A stretch of DNA of 42,008 nt from K189A clade bacterium (GCA_902565895.1 CACFGV010000016.1:1-42008); one strand, 5' to 3'; positions 16,319 to 24,367 are shown, counted from the first letter of the stretch. Notes: generated from the sequence alone by a model not told the origin. Made by a program: numbers and translations.

Positions 16319-16981
16319 CTAGTGCTCTTGACCGATGATCTTGATGCCAGAATGCGACACGATGCCGCTGCGGTTGATCTGGATCAGGATCGAAGTCAGT
16401 GCCTCTGCCGCTGCGGCATTGGCAATCGGACCGGCGTGCCAGCCGTTCATGCCAGCCTCACTGATCAGATCAATGACGCGTTGGCGCGCTTCTTTATTGT
16501 TGCCCGCAACCAATACATCGCACTCGATGACTACATCCTGTTGCAGGAGGTGCGCTGCAATGTTTTGAAATGCGCTGACCACCATGACGTCATCGCCAAG
16601 GTGATCTTGGGCCCGCTTGCCCGCGCTGCCCTCTGCGGGCATTTGCACGGTGCCGACCTTTGGCGGCACTAAAGGTACCGTCACATCGATCAGAATTTTG
16701 CCCTTAAGAGACTCTTTAACCCCATCGAGCGTGGAGATTTGATGATCAGCAGGCACGGTGAGCACCACGATGTCGCCGGCAGCGGCGGCAGCGGCATTTT
16801 CCATCGCTTGGGCTGGAGTATCAGGGCTGATTTCAGCCAATGCAGCGACGGCTGCGTCTGCTTTTTCTTGGGTCCGTGAGCCAATAACGATGTTATAGCC
16901 GGCTTTCGACCAACGAATGGCTAAGCCGGTGCCGAGGTCCCCGGTGCCGCCAAGGATCGCGATGGTTTCTTTTGCTGACAT
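16319..16981 (-). CDS. fno: F420-dependent NADP reductase (NADPH:F420 oxidoreductase)
   Basis: A 220-residue Rossmann enzyme that moves hydride between NADP(H) and F420, supplying reduced F420 in organisms without an F420-reducing glucose-6-phosphate dehydrogenase. The N-terminal AILGGTGDLGTGLAIRW (residues 8-24) is the family dinucleotide loop, and GSRTQEKA (about 34-41) is the NADP phosphate-binding stretch. The internal LIDVTVPLVPP and the ending with GPIANAAAAEALTS are also typical. I choose ATG 16981, which has GGAAGA 7 nt upstream; a longer frame to 17047 lacks support. It is the first gene of the F420 operon, directly behind a good promoter. Confidence 0.92.
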   Translation of the reverse strand: MSAKETIAILGGTGDLGTGLAIRWSKAGYNIVIGSRTQEKADAAVAALAEISPDTPAQAMENAAAAAAGDIVVLTVPADHQISTLDGVKESLKGKILIDVTVPLVPPKVGTVQMPAEGSAGKRAQDHLGDDVMVVSAFQNIAAHLLQQDVVIECDVLVAGNNKEARQRVIDLISEAGMNGWHAGPIANAAAAEALTSILIQINRSGIVSHSGIKIIGQEH

Positions 16982-17015
16982 GAATGTTCTTCCGTCGAGT
17001 GGGTTAAAGCGTGAG

Positions 17016-17044
17016 ATTATGCAGCTTCTAACAAACACTGTGAA
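17016..17044 (-). promoter_or_regulatory. sigma70-like promoter of the F420 operon
   Basis: On the minus strand TTCACA (17044-17039), a 17-bp spacer and CATAAT (17021-17016) match the consensus at 5 of 6 positions each. A transcript would start near 17009, leaving a leader of about 28 nt before fno. It is the best promoter match I found in the window. Confidence 0.6.
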
Positions 17045-17064
17045 CACGTCGTGAACTTGTGTTC
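17040..17064. promoter_or_regulatory. possible operator overlapping the -35 box of the F420 operon
   Basis: GTGAAC is repeated directly at 17040-17045 and 17051-17056, 11 bp apart, which is one helical turn. In addition GAACAC (17042-17047) and GTGTTC (17059-17064) form an inverted repeat with an 11-bp spacer. Both overlap the -35 box of the fno promoter, a position typical for repressor binding. No regulator gene is seen next to it. Confidence 0.35.
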
Positions 17065-17099
17065 GCGCAACGGCCCAGGCAGCCTTGGGCGTCGCGAAC
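17061..17099. promoter_or_regulatory. nested inverted repeat upstream of the LLM gene
   Basis: GTTCGCG (17061-17067) pairs with CGCGAAC (17093-17099), and inside it GCCCA (17073-17077) pairs with TGGGC (17086-17090). The sequence TATACT (17100-17105) that follows directly could be a -10 box for the LLM gene, although no matching -35 box is visible. The element may be an operator or a transcription-control hairpin. Confidence 0.3.
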
Positions 17100-17139
17100 T
17101 ATACTTGCGCAAAGCAACAACAATTTAGGGGAGGCGGGA

Positions 17140-18045
17140 ATGAGAATAGGTGCAATGATTGGCGCCGATGGCACTAAAAGCTCGATAAATGCCGTAGTCC
17201 AATTGGGCAAAGATATTGAAGCTGCCGGACTGGATCATGTCTGGTTAGCGAATATCTTTTCCTACGATGCGATTACTGCTTTGGCGCTGATTGGTCGCGA
17301 AACCGAGCGCGTGCGTCTGGGCACCGCAGTGACCCCAACGTATCCGCGGCACCCAGCTGCGATGGCTCAGCAGGCGCTGACCACAGCAGCGGCGACGGAC
17401 AGTCGCTTTACGCTGGGGATAGGGCTCTCTCATAAGGTGGTGATAGAAGACATGTTTGGTCTTAGCTATGCCGCACCGGCAAAGCATATGCGCGAGTACT
17501 TGACTGTGTTGATGCCACTTATTCACGGCGAAACGGTCAGCCACAACGGCGAGCACTATCGGGTCAACGGTGTGACTATGGATATACCCGGGGTGGAATC
17601 CTTGCCAGTAGTCGTAGCTGCCCTTGGGCCGCAAATGATCAAACTCACAGCTGAACTGGCAGATGGCACTAACACTTGGATGGTTGGCCCCAAAACTATG
17701 GAAGAGCACATCATCCCCAGTTTCAATGCGGCGGGTTGTACCGATCCAGACATTGTTGCCGGTATGCCCATTGTGCTGACCACAAAAATCGACGAGGCCA
17801 AAGAAGTTATCGCAAAACAGTTGACGGTATACGGCCAGCTGCCAAGTTATCGCGCCATGCTGGACCGTGAAGGCGCCGCAGGACCAGCGGATCTAGCCAT
17901 TGTTGGCGACGAGAACCAGCTGCGGGGACAGATCAAGCGGTTTGAAGACATGGGTGTGACGGATTTCAACGCAGCGATTATGGACGTGGAAGATGGCGCT
18001 TATGCGCGCACCTTAGAATTTCTCGGCAGCCTGAAAGGCAGTTAG
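17140..18045 (+). CDS. LLM class oxidoreductase, probably F420-dependent
   Basis: A 301-residue luciferase-like TIM-barrel enzyme. It opens with MRIGAMIGADG, then DHVWLANIFSYDAITALALIG, TERVRLGTAVTPTYPRHPA and FTLGIGLSHK, the usual barrel strands of an F420-dependent LLM subfamily. The start ATG 17140 has GGGGAGGCGGG upstream; the open frame reaches further up but without a start site. Enzymes of this group bind F420 or FMN; since the gene is divergent from a full F420 operon and shares its control region, F420 is the likely cofactor. Substrates of related enzymes include alcohols, aldehydes and unsaturated compounds. None can be named here. Confidence 0.88.
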   Translation: MRIGAMIGADGTKSSINAVVQLGKDIEAAGLDHVWLANIFSYDAITALALIGRETERVRLGTAVTPTYPRHPAAMAQQALTTAAATDSRFTLGIGLSHKVVIEDMFGLSYAAPAKHMREYLTVLMPLIHGETVSHNGEHYRVNGVTMDIPGVESLPVVVAALGPQMIKLTAELADGTNTWMVGPKTMEEHIIPSFNAAGCTDPDIVAGMPIVLTTKIDEAKEVIAKQLTVYGQLPSYRAMLDREGAAGPADLAIVGDENQLRGQIKRFEDMGVTDFNAAIMDVEDGAYARTLEFLGSLKGS

Positions 18046-18075
18046 CGGCACGGGGGCAAAAGCCGAACGGGATTG

Positions 18076-18282
18076 TCAGTAATGGGGTGGTGGAGGCTCC
18101 AAGGAGGTGTCCTGTTTGGCCTGAGCTGACTTCAGGTGGGCGATGAGTTGATGTTGACGTTTTTCTAACTCGTCTAAGCGTTTTTGTTGTGCCACCAAGG
18201 CATCGTTCAATCGCGCGATAGTTTCGTCCTGGAATTCCAAGCGTGTTTCTAATTCACTGATGCGTTCTGCGGTGTTGTGCAA
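18076..18282 (-). CDS. slyX: SlyX family coiled-coil protein
   Basis: A 68-residue protein with the SlyX layout: an N-terminal coiled coil RISELETRLEFQDETIARLN (about residues 7-26) continuing into a Gln/Lys/Glu-rich helix and ending in a PPPPHY tail, which is the family hallmark. The function of SlyX is unknown. The start is uncertain: I use TTG 18282, with GTAGGCAG 8 nt before it. The frame is open back to the TAA of the upstream PhyH gene, and the two share the same frame, so no ATG is available. It is probably cotranscribed with the PhyH gene. Confidence 0.85.
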   Translation of the reverse strand: MHNTAERISELETRLEFQDETIARLNDALVAQQKRLDELEKRQHQLIAHLKSAQAKQDTSLEPPPPHY

Positions 18283-18309
18283 AATAAAGCTGCCTACAAA
18301 GACTAAGGA

Positions 18310-19173
18310 TTATGGGTTAGAGAATTGTTGGCTCTCGGTCAAACTTGCAAGTCCTGGTGACTCTAGGCCGCGAGCGCGTCGACCTTGGTAATCGGGATCA
18401 ATCAAGCGCTTTGGATGCACGCCATCAACATAACCCATAAAACCTGGATCAATGGTGGCATAGCCCAGCATCTCTTGAATCCTCGGGCTGTACTGACCGG
18501 CAACGCTGGGTGGCACAGCTAACGCCATATTCTCGATCTGGCGCAAACCAGGCATACAGTATTGCGGCGTAATGGCCAGGCGGTCGCTGGCGCTGCGATT
18601 GGCACCGCCGCGGTGCAGTAGCGTGCCGAGAAATACGATGACAGAACCCGCTGGCATGACCACTTGGGTAATCTCGTCTTCTTTGGCTTGCCGTTCTTCT
18701 GGCCAGCGATGACTGCCAGCAACGACCTCGGTGGCGCCGTTGTCGGCAGTGAAATCGTCCAAGGCCCAGATTGTGCTCACGCCGAAATGCGCGCGAGGGC
18801 GAGGAAACGGTAAATTGCCCGCGTTGTCATCTATGTGCATAGGTTGCGGTGTTTCACCGGGGTGCACGTCAATGGCCAAAGCAGCAGATAGCAAAAAGCC
18901 CGGCGGCAACAGTGCGTCCAGAATGGGCAACACAGCAGGGTGCTCAATGATCTTTGCAATGCTTGGAGCTTTACTCAGCAGTGCATAGACCCGTTCGCTG
19001 TACAAACCCTCAAAGTCGTTGCGACCCGGATGTTGGCCTTGTAGAAAAGGCGAGAGTTCATGTTTGATCGCGGTTATGAGTTCGGTGTCGATGACCTTAG
19101 GCAATATGGTGAATCCATCCACCTCAATGCGCTGGAGGTGCTGAGCTAAGTCTCTAGCAGGTGCATTGGCCAT
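18310..19173 (-). CDS. phytanoyl-CoA dioxygenase (PhyH) family Fe(II)/2-oxoglutarate oxygenase
   Basis: A 287-residue enzyme. The iron ligands are visible in PMHIDDN (His113, Asp115) and LLHRGGANRS (His187); the sequence DNGATEVVAGSHRWP (about 144-158) is the family signature, and Arg198 in SDRLA is the likely 2-oxoglutarate anchor. The N-terminus VDGFTILPKVID is the usual PhyH opening. The ending contains a poorly conserved tail after residue 265. Substrate is not readable. The gene heads a likely operon with slyX and is divergent (65 bp) from an SDR dehydrogenase, which may act on the same compound after hydroxylation. Confidence 0.88.
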   Translation of the reverse strand: MANAPARDLAQHLQRIEVDGFTILPKVIDTELITAIKHELSPFLQGQHPGRNDFEGLYSERVYALLSKAPSIAKIIEHPAVLPILDALLPPGFLLSAALAIDVHPGETPQPMHIDDNAGNLPFPRPRAHFGVSTIWALDDFTADNGATEVVAGSHRWPEERQAKEDEITQVVMPAGSVIVFLGTLLHRGGANRSASDRLAITPQYCMPGLRQIENMALAVPPSVAGQYSPRIQEMLGYATIDPGFMGYVDGVHPKRLIDPDYQGRRARGLESPGLASLTESQQFSNP

Positions 19174-19238
19174 AGTATTTTTCCGCGAAACAGTGACAAG
19201 ATATTACGTCATTTATTAGCTGGAAAAAGGGGTACGGG

Positions 19239-20006
19239 ATGTTGCGAGATTTAACCGATAAAGTGGCTTGGGTTACCGGTGCGGGCACAGGTATTGGCGA
19301 GGGTGGTGCGGTGGCTCTGGCCCAAGCCGGTATGCATGTGGTGTTGTCCGGACGTCGTGAAGATAAGTTGCAACAGGTGGCGGAACGTTGCGAGGGTCGA
19401 GCAACGATTGAAGTGCTGGATGTTGCTGACAACGCTGCTGTGAGCGCCGTGGCCGAGCGGATCATTGCGCGATTCGGTCGCATAGATGTCCTGCTTGCCA
19501 GTGCCGGTATTAATGTAAAGGATCGCAATTGGCATAACGTGAGCGTTGAAGATTGGGATTCGGTGATTCGTATCGACCTAGATGGCGCGTTCTATTGCTG
19601 CAAGGCGGTGCTTCCTACCATGAAAGCCCAACGCGAGGGGCTGATCATTAATATTTCCTCTTGGGCTGGTAAGCATGTGAGTGTGGTCACCGGCCCAGCC
19701 TACACTGCCGCTAAACATGCGATGAATGCGATGAACGAAAGCATCAATATGGAAGCGTGCTCCTACGGTGTGCGGGCCTGTGCCATGTGTCCGGGTGAGG
19801 TAGCGACACCGATTTTGGACAACAGGCCAATTCCGGTGCCGGATGAGGAGCGGGCGCGCATGGTTCAGGCAGAGGACTGTGGGGAGGTGATTCGTTTTCT
19901 CGCTCAATTACCGAATCATGTCTGCATCAACGACTTAACGATCAGTCCGACTTGGAACCGCGGCTATGTGGCTGGAGCTAAAGCGCAGATCCCGCAACCG
20001 GACTAG
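19239..20006 (+). CDS. short-chain dehydrogenase/reductase (SDR)
   Basis: A 255-residue classical SDR. The cofactor loop is TGAGTGIG (residues 13-20), with SGRRED (about 37-42) suggesting NADP preference because of the Arg/Arg after the second strand. The structural motif ASAG (87-90) and the catalytic Ser140 or Ser141, Tyr155 and Lys159 (YTAAK) are all present. PGEVATPI follows as in the family. It reduces or oxidises a carbonyl/alcohol pair; substrate unknown. GGGGTACGGG precedes the ATG. It is divergent from a PhyH oxygenase and converges with an LLM oxidoreductase. Confidence 0.9.
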   Translation: MLRDLTDKVAWVTGAGTGIGEGGAVALAQAGMHVVLSGRREDKLQQVAERCEGRATIEVLDVADNAAVSAVAERIIARFGRIDVLLASAGINVKDRNWHNVSVEDWDSVIRIDLDGAFYCCKAVLPTMKAQREGLIINISSWAGKHVSVVTGPAYTAAKHAMNAMNESINMEACSYGVRACAMCPGEVATPILDNRPIPVPDEERARMVQAEDCGEVIRFLAQLPNHVCINDLTISPTWNRGYVAGAKAQIPQPD

Positions 20007-20008
20007 GC

Positions 20009-20938
20009 TCAGTGCTTATTTAGCGCGGAAATTTCCGGCAGTAACAACTCCACCATAAGGCGGGTCTGTTCGAGCATATCTTCTGTGCCTGCCGCGATGG
20101 GCCGAAGTACGAATTTGTGTACGCCGGCATCATGGAAGTCTTTGACCAAAGCCATCATGTCTTCGACGTCGCCAATGGCGCTGTAAGCGGCTGGATCTTT
20201 GCCTAAGCGTTTTTCGAATTGCTCGTTGTATCGAGCAACCAGCGGCTCGTCGTGCTTGCCGAAGCGAAAGCCAAAGCCCGCACCGAAGTGATCGTCATCA
20301 ATTTTTCGACCAAGTTCGGCGGCACGCTGTTTAATGGCGGTGATCACCGGCGCGACCTCTGCGGCAGATTCTATGCCGGCCTGCCAACCCGTCCCCCATC
20401 GTGCCGTGCGTTCGATGGCTGCCGCGGCTGAGCCGCCCACCCACAGTGGCAGCGGCGATTGCACGGGTTTGGGAGCAATGGTGGCATCGTCCAGGGTGTA
20501 ATAGTCGCCACTAAAGCTAACTCGGTCTTCACTCCAAAGGCGGGCCATGATTTCTAAACCTTCGTCGGTGCGCTTACCACGGCCCTTAGTGGGCGTGCCA
20601 GTTGCGACATAGTCTCGTGATTGGGCGCTGCCTACACCAAAGGCTGGGAGCAGTCGGCCATTGGACAGGTAGTCGATGGTGGCGCAAGCCTTGGCCATGA
20701 CCACGGGGTCGCGCAGCCCCATGCTGGCTACGTTCATACCAAATTTAAGCCGTTTACTGCCCCCGGCGAGCGCCGCCATTACGCTCATGGTCTCTAGATT
20801 CGGTGAGCGCTCAATGATGCGGTCGCTTTGCCAAATAGAATCCACACCACCGTTGTCGCAAAGGTCTACCCAGCGCCAAAAGCCGTCGGCGTCGTCGAAG
20901 GTAAAATTTGCCATGCCAATGCCTGCGCCGATGGTCAT
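20009..20938 (-). CDS. LLM class flavin- or F420-dependent oxidoreductase
   Basis: A 309-residue luciferase-like TIM-barrel enzyme of another subgroup than the one at 17140. Visible strands are VDSIWQSDRI (about residues 31-40), SKRLKFGMNVASMGLRDP (about 61-78), the helix and loop ATIDYLSNGRLLPAFGVGS (about 85-103) and PLPLWVGGSA (about 164-173). The phosphate-binding GGS is typical for F420- or FMN-binding members. It lies 41 nt behind oppC in the same direction, so it could be the last gene of the transporter operon and may oxidise or reduce the imported compound. Cofactor choice cannot be decided by reading alone, but the F420 genes nearby make F420 likely. Confidence 0.85.
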   Translation of the reverse strand: MTIGAGIGMANFTFDDADGFWRWVDLCDNGGVDSIWQSDRIIERSPNLETMSVMAALAGGSKRLKFGMNVASMGLRDPVVMAKACATIDYLSNGRLLPAFGVGSAQSRDYVATGTPTKGRGKRTDEGLEIMARLWSEDRVSFSGDYYTLDDATIAPKPVQSPLPLWVGGSAAAAIERTARWGTGWQAGIESAAEVAPVITAIKQRAAELGRKIDDDHFGAGFGFRFGKHDEPLVARYNEQFEKRLGKDPAAYSAIGDVEDMMALVKDFHDAGVHKFVLRPIAAGTEDMLEQTRLMVELLLPEISALNKH

Positions 20939-20979
20939 AGTTGCTCCCGTTTTTACTGCTGGATTTGTCCGTGGATGGA

Positions 20980-21798
20980 TTATCGGCGATTCAGACGATC
21001 GCGCAATCGGTCGCCTAGGGTGTTAATGCTCCACAATGTCAGCATCAGCAATCCCGCTGGAAACAGCAGCTGCCATGGCGCAGATTCCATGCTGTAGATC
21101 CCATCTGCTATGAGTACGCCCCAACTGGTGGCGGGTTCTTGTAGACCTAAGCCGAGGAAGCTGATGAAACTCTCCGCCAGAATGACGCCAGGCAGGGTTA
21201 GGGTGGCGTAAATCAAAATAACGCCAGCGACATTCGGCAGGATATGTCGCCAGATAATTTGTCGCGTATTGGCGCCCAAGCTGCGTGCCGCCTCGATAAA
21301 TAATGATTGGCGCAGGGCCAGGGTTTGGCCGCGCACTATGCGCGCAATATCGAGCCAGAAAAATGCCCCCAGCGCAGTAAACAATAAATATGGATTGCGA
21401 CCGAAAAGTACCACTAACAACACAACAATAAGTATCAGTGGTAAACCGTACAAGCCGTCAACAATACGCATCATGATCAAGTCGGTACGTCCGCCGAAGA
21501 ACCCAGCTACAGCGCCCCAGGGCACGCCGATCGTCACGCTGACAGTGGTTGCGACGAGCGCGATGAACAGCGATGTGCGTGCGCCTTCTAGGGTGCGGAC
21601 AAATAAGTCTCGGCCTATCAGATCGGTACCGAACCAGTGCTGTGCTGAGGGTCCTGTCTGTATGGATTGCCAGTCTATGTCCTCGGGTTGCCAAGAGCTC
21701 AAGCTGGGGCCGACAAGGCACAACATGAGGATTAAGGCCAAGCTGACCAGGGCAAAGCCGGTGCTTCCGAATAACCTGGTGCTAGTGAGCATGTTCAC
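20980..21798 (-). CDS. ABC transporter permease, OppC/DppC type
   Basis: A 272-residue inner-membrane permease with an N-terminal TM helix (about residues 11-31) and five further helices in the transport domain. HWFGTDLIGRDLFVRTLEGAR (about 54-74) is the hallmark of OppC/DppC proteins, and the EAA loop AARSLGANTRQIIWRHILPN (about 170-189) contacts the ATPase. It forms the channel together with the OppB-like partner, whose gene overlaps it by 4 nt. The ending WSINTLGDRLRDRLNRR corresponds to the usual conserved C-terminus. No ATPase gene follows. Confidence 0.92.
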   Translation of the reverse strand: MNMLTSTRLFGSTGFALVSLALILMLCLVGPSLSSWQPEDIDWQSIQTGPSAQHWFGTDLIGRDLFVRTLEGARTSLFIALVATTVSVTIGVPWGAVAGFFGGRTDLIMMRIVDGLYGLPLILIVVLLVVLFGRNPYLLFTALGAFFWLDIARIVRGQTLALRQSLFIEAARSLGANTRQIIWRHILPNVAGVILIYATLTLPGVILAESFISFLGLGLQEPATSWGVLIADGIYSMESAPWQLLFPAGLLMLTLWSINTLGDRLRDRLNRR

Positions 21799-22727
21799 TG
21801 GGCTATGACCAAGCGTGGATCTAGCCAGGCATAGGCCAAGTCGACGAGCAAGTTAAGGCTGGCGATAAACGCTGAGTACACAACGACTACGCCCATAACC
21901 AAGGTGTAGTCATTGTTTAGGGCGCCCTCGACAAAGTAGCGCCCAATACCGGGCATAGCGAAGATCTGTTCCACCACCACTGAGCCGGTGAGCAAGGCTG
22001 CGCTGGCGGGGCCGAGGTAGGACAGTACCGGCAGTAACGACAGCGGTAATACATGACGCATGACAAGCTGGGTCCGGCCCAAGCCCTTGGCTCGGGCAGT
22101 GCGCAGGTGATCGGCCAGCAGAGTATCCACCACGCTGCCGCGACACAGTCGCGCAATGGCACCGCTGAAAGGTAAGGCCAAGGCGATCGCGGGTAATAGA
22201 AAATGCAGCCACCCATCGGCGCCGCCGGCGGGTAGCCAGGACAACATGACGGCAAATAGCAGCACCAACAGCGGTGCGGTGATCAACGTTGGGGTGGCTA
22301 AATTAAGGTTATTGAGGGCCATCAATAAACGATCCGTCCATGAATCGGGGTGCAGGCCCGCAAAGGTGCCAATCGTGACGCCACTGATCAGAGCGAAGGT
22401 CATGGCCAGCAAACCGAGTGTTGCACTGGTGGGTAATCCGGCGGCAATGAGTTCGTTTACGGTGAAGTCTTTGCTGCGAAAGGACGGGCCGAGGTCGCCA
22501 GTTAACAAGCTGCTTAAGTAGCGCAGGTATTGTTGCAGAATGGGCTCGTCTAGGTGATACGCAGCGCGTAGATTTTTTTCCACCGCCTCAGGCAACTGCC
22601 GTTCGCCGTCGAAAGGGCCGCCCGGAGTAAGGCGCACCAGCACAAACACCACGGACACTAAGACCAACACAGTAACGCCGGCAAAGATGATCCGCTGCAA
22701 TAAATAGCGAGCTGGCGGTAACCTCAT
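21795..22727 (-). CDS. ABC transporter permease, OppB/DppB type
   Basis: A 310-residue inner-membrane permease. The N-terminal YLLQRIIFAGVTVLVLVSVV helix and following TPGGPFDGERQLP loop are typical of OppB. The EAA loop is present as LRTARAKGLGRTQLVMRHVL (about residues 204-223). Six hydrophobic segments are visible. The end contains the DPR motif of the family (WLDPRL). The ATG overlaps the end of the binding-protein gene and the stop overlaps the oppC start, each by 4 nt, so all three are translated as a coupled set. Confidence 0.92.
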   Translation of the reverse strand: MRLPPARYLLQRIIFAGVTVLVLVSVVFVLVRLTPGGPFDGERQLPEAVEKNLRAAYHLDEPILQQYLRYLSSLLTGDLGPSFRSKDFTVNELIAAGLPTSATLGLLAMTFALISGVTIGTFAGLHPDSWTDRLLMALNNLNLATPTLITAPLLVLLFAVMLSWLPAGGADGWLHFLLPAIALALPFSGAIARLCRGSVVDTLLADHLRTARAKGLGRTQLVMRHVLPLSLLPVLSYLGPASAALLTGSVVVEQIFAMPGIGRYFVEGALNNDYTLVMGVVVVYSAFIASLNLLVDLAYAWLDPRLVIAQ

Positions 22728-24343
22728 GGCCTTGGCTGATCTGTAGCGAAGTGCAGATAGCGCAGCGGATGTATGTCCCGCGGGTTGTCATACCAGCCAC
22801 CAAGGCGTGGATTAACCAGTCGTCGACTGGCCAGACTGTACAGTGGTACCACCGGCGCTTCGCGTAATGCGACGGCCTCGGCCTGTTGCAGAAGTTTGTT
22901 ACGGCTTTGAACATCTGCGTGGGTGCGCGCTTGTTGAATGAGTTGATCGAATTCGGCGCTGTGATAAGCGCCGTAGTTGACGTCGCCAACATCGGAGGCT
23001 AGCAAGCCCAGGTAATGCTCGGCGTTGCTCTCACCGATCCAGCCCGCCCAAGCCACATCAAACTCACCTTGGCGCAAATCTGCAAAGTGGGCGTTCATAG
23101 TGCCGTGTTGCAGTTGAGTCTGAACCCCAAGTTGCCGCCACATGCCGGCAACGGCCAGATTAACGCGCTTTTCTTCGTTGCCGCTGACATGGCGCAAGGT
23201 GATGCGCAGCGGGCGCTTGGCATCGTAGCCTGCCTCTGCGAGCAACCGCTTCGCGCGTTCGATCAGGTCACCAGGCATGTGGCTGTGATCCATTGGCGGC
23301 GCTTGGTAAGCGGTAATCATTTCTGGTGTGAAGGTTTTAGCCGCTCTAGCACCAGAGCGCAGCACCTTATCGGCAAGCAGGTTCTGATCCACGACCGAAG
23401 CCAGAGCAGTGCGCACACGCACATCATCAAAAGGCGGGCGTCGAGTGTTAAAAACCAAGTACATCATCGACAACAACGGCGACTGGCGCAGACTTGCTGC
23501 ATTATTTTTTTCGACGCGCGCAAGCTCGTTTGCGGGAAAACTCGCGATGGCGTGTAGTTCACCATTGCGATAGCGGTTGTAGGCGGCCTGCTCATTGGCA
23601 AATGGCAGATAACGAGCGCGTTGTATCGCCACAGAATCGACAAAGTGTGGGTTACTGTGCATTTCGATGAAAGCCTCGGGTTGCCAATGGGCCAAGGTAT
23701 ACGCGCCATTCGATACCCAATGCTCTGGTTTAGTCCATGCCGCCCCCACTTTGTTGATGATGTGTTGCGGCACCGGGAATGCTGTTGGGTACAGCAGTCG
23801 CTCTGGTAGAAACGGATACGGTGCTGCGAGTTGCATAACCAGCGTATGCGGCCCTTGGCTGTATACCCCTAGATCGGTCTCGGGAAGTTTGCCCCGATTC
23901 ACCGCCTCTGCGTTGTCCAGCATGTACATAAAATAGGCGAGGCTGGCGGCGGTCTGTGGATTCATCAGTCGCCGTAACGAGTACACAAAGTCATCTGCTG
24001 TGAGTGGAGTACCATCGGACCAACGTAAGTCTTTGCGCAAGTTAAAGGTCCAAGTCAGGCCGTCTTCGCTTACTGTCCAACTGGTTGCGGCACCTGGAAC
24101 AATTTGACCCTGGGCGCTGAACGTTGTCAGCCCCATAAATAGATCGTTCAGCAGTGTTTCTTCTAAGCGCAGGTTGTAACGGTGAGGATCTAGGGTGCCG
24201 GGTTCACCGCTGTTGCCGAGGTAGAGCGTTTCCTCGGTGCTTGAGGCTTGGAGGCTAAAAGCCCATGCGATTAGCAGGGTGACGCTGATGTAGCGACAAC
24301 AACGCTTCAGTGAAAACTGGCGGTAAACGAGGCTGAGAGGCAT
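22724..24343 (-). CDS. ABC transporter extracellular solute-binding protein, family 5 (OppA type)
   Basis: A 539-residue periplasmic binding protein. A basic N-terminus and hydrophobic helix (about residues 17-34) give a Sec signal peptide, cleaved near residue 34; no lipobox cysteine is visible. The mature part starts with YLGNSGEPGTLDPHRYN, followed by TWTFNLRKDLRWSDGTPLTADDFVYSLRR, both hallmarks of family 5. The second lobe contains NTRRPPFDDVRVRTALASVVD. It captures oligopeptides or other medium-size solutes; the ligand is unknown. A TTAACA/TATGGT promoter lies upstream. It is the first gene of the transporter operon. Confidence 0.93.
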   Translation of the reverse strand: MPLSLVYRQFSLKRCCRYISVTLLIAWAFSLQASSTEETLYLGNSGEPGTLDPHRYNLRLEETLLNDLFMGLTTFSAQGQIVPGAATSWTVSEDGLTWTFNLRKDLRWSDGTPLTADDFVYSLRRLMNPQTAASLAYFMYMLDNAEAVNRGKLPETDLGVYSQGPHTLVMQLAAPYPFLPERLLYPTAFPVPQHIINKVGAAWTKPEHWVSNGAYTLAHWQPEAFIEMHSNPHFVDSVAIQRARYLPFANEQAAYNRYRNGELHAIASFPANELARVEKNNAASLRQSPLLSMMYLVFNTRRPPFDDVRVRTALASVVDQNLLADKVLRSGARAAKTFTPEMITAYQAPPMDHSHMPGDLIERAKRLLAEAGYDAKRPLRITLRHVSGNEEKRVNLAVAGMWRQLGVQTQLQHGTMNAHFADLRQGEFDVAWAGWIGESNAEHYLGLLASDVGDVNYGAYHSAEFDQLIQQARTHADVQSRNKLLQQAEAVALREAPVVPLYSLASRRLVNPRLGGWYDNPRDIHPLRYLHFATDQPRP

Positions 24344-24367
24344 GCGGGGTTCCTGTATATTGCGCGC

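Noticed and set aside
16982-17047. Longer N-terminus of fno from 17047
   Set aside because: It would run through the promoter and lacks family similarity; ATG 16981 has GGAAGA at good distance and gives the normal length.
19174-19238. TGAC-N10-GTCA inverted repeat between PhyH and SDR genes (19194-19211)
   Set aside because: The half-sites are only 4 bp and such matches are expected by chance.
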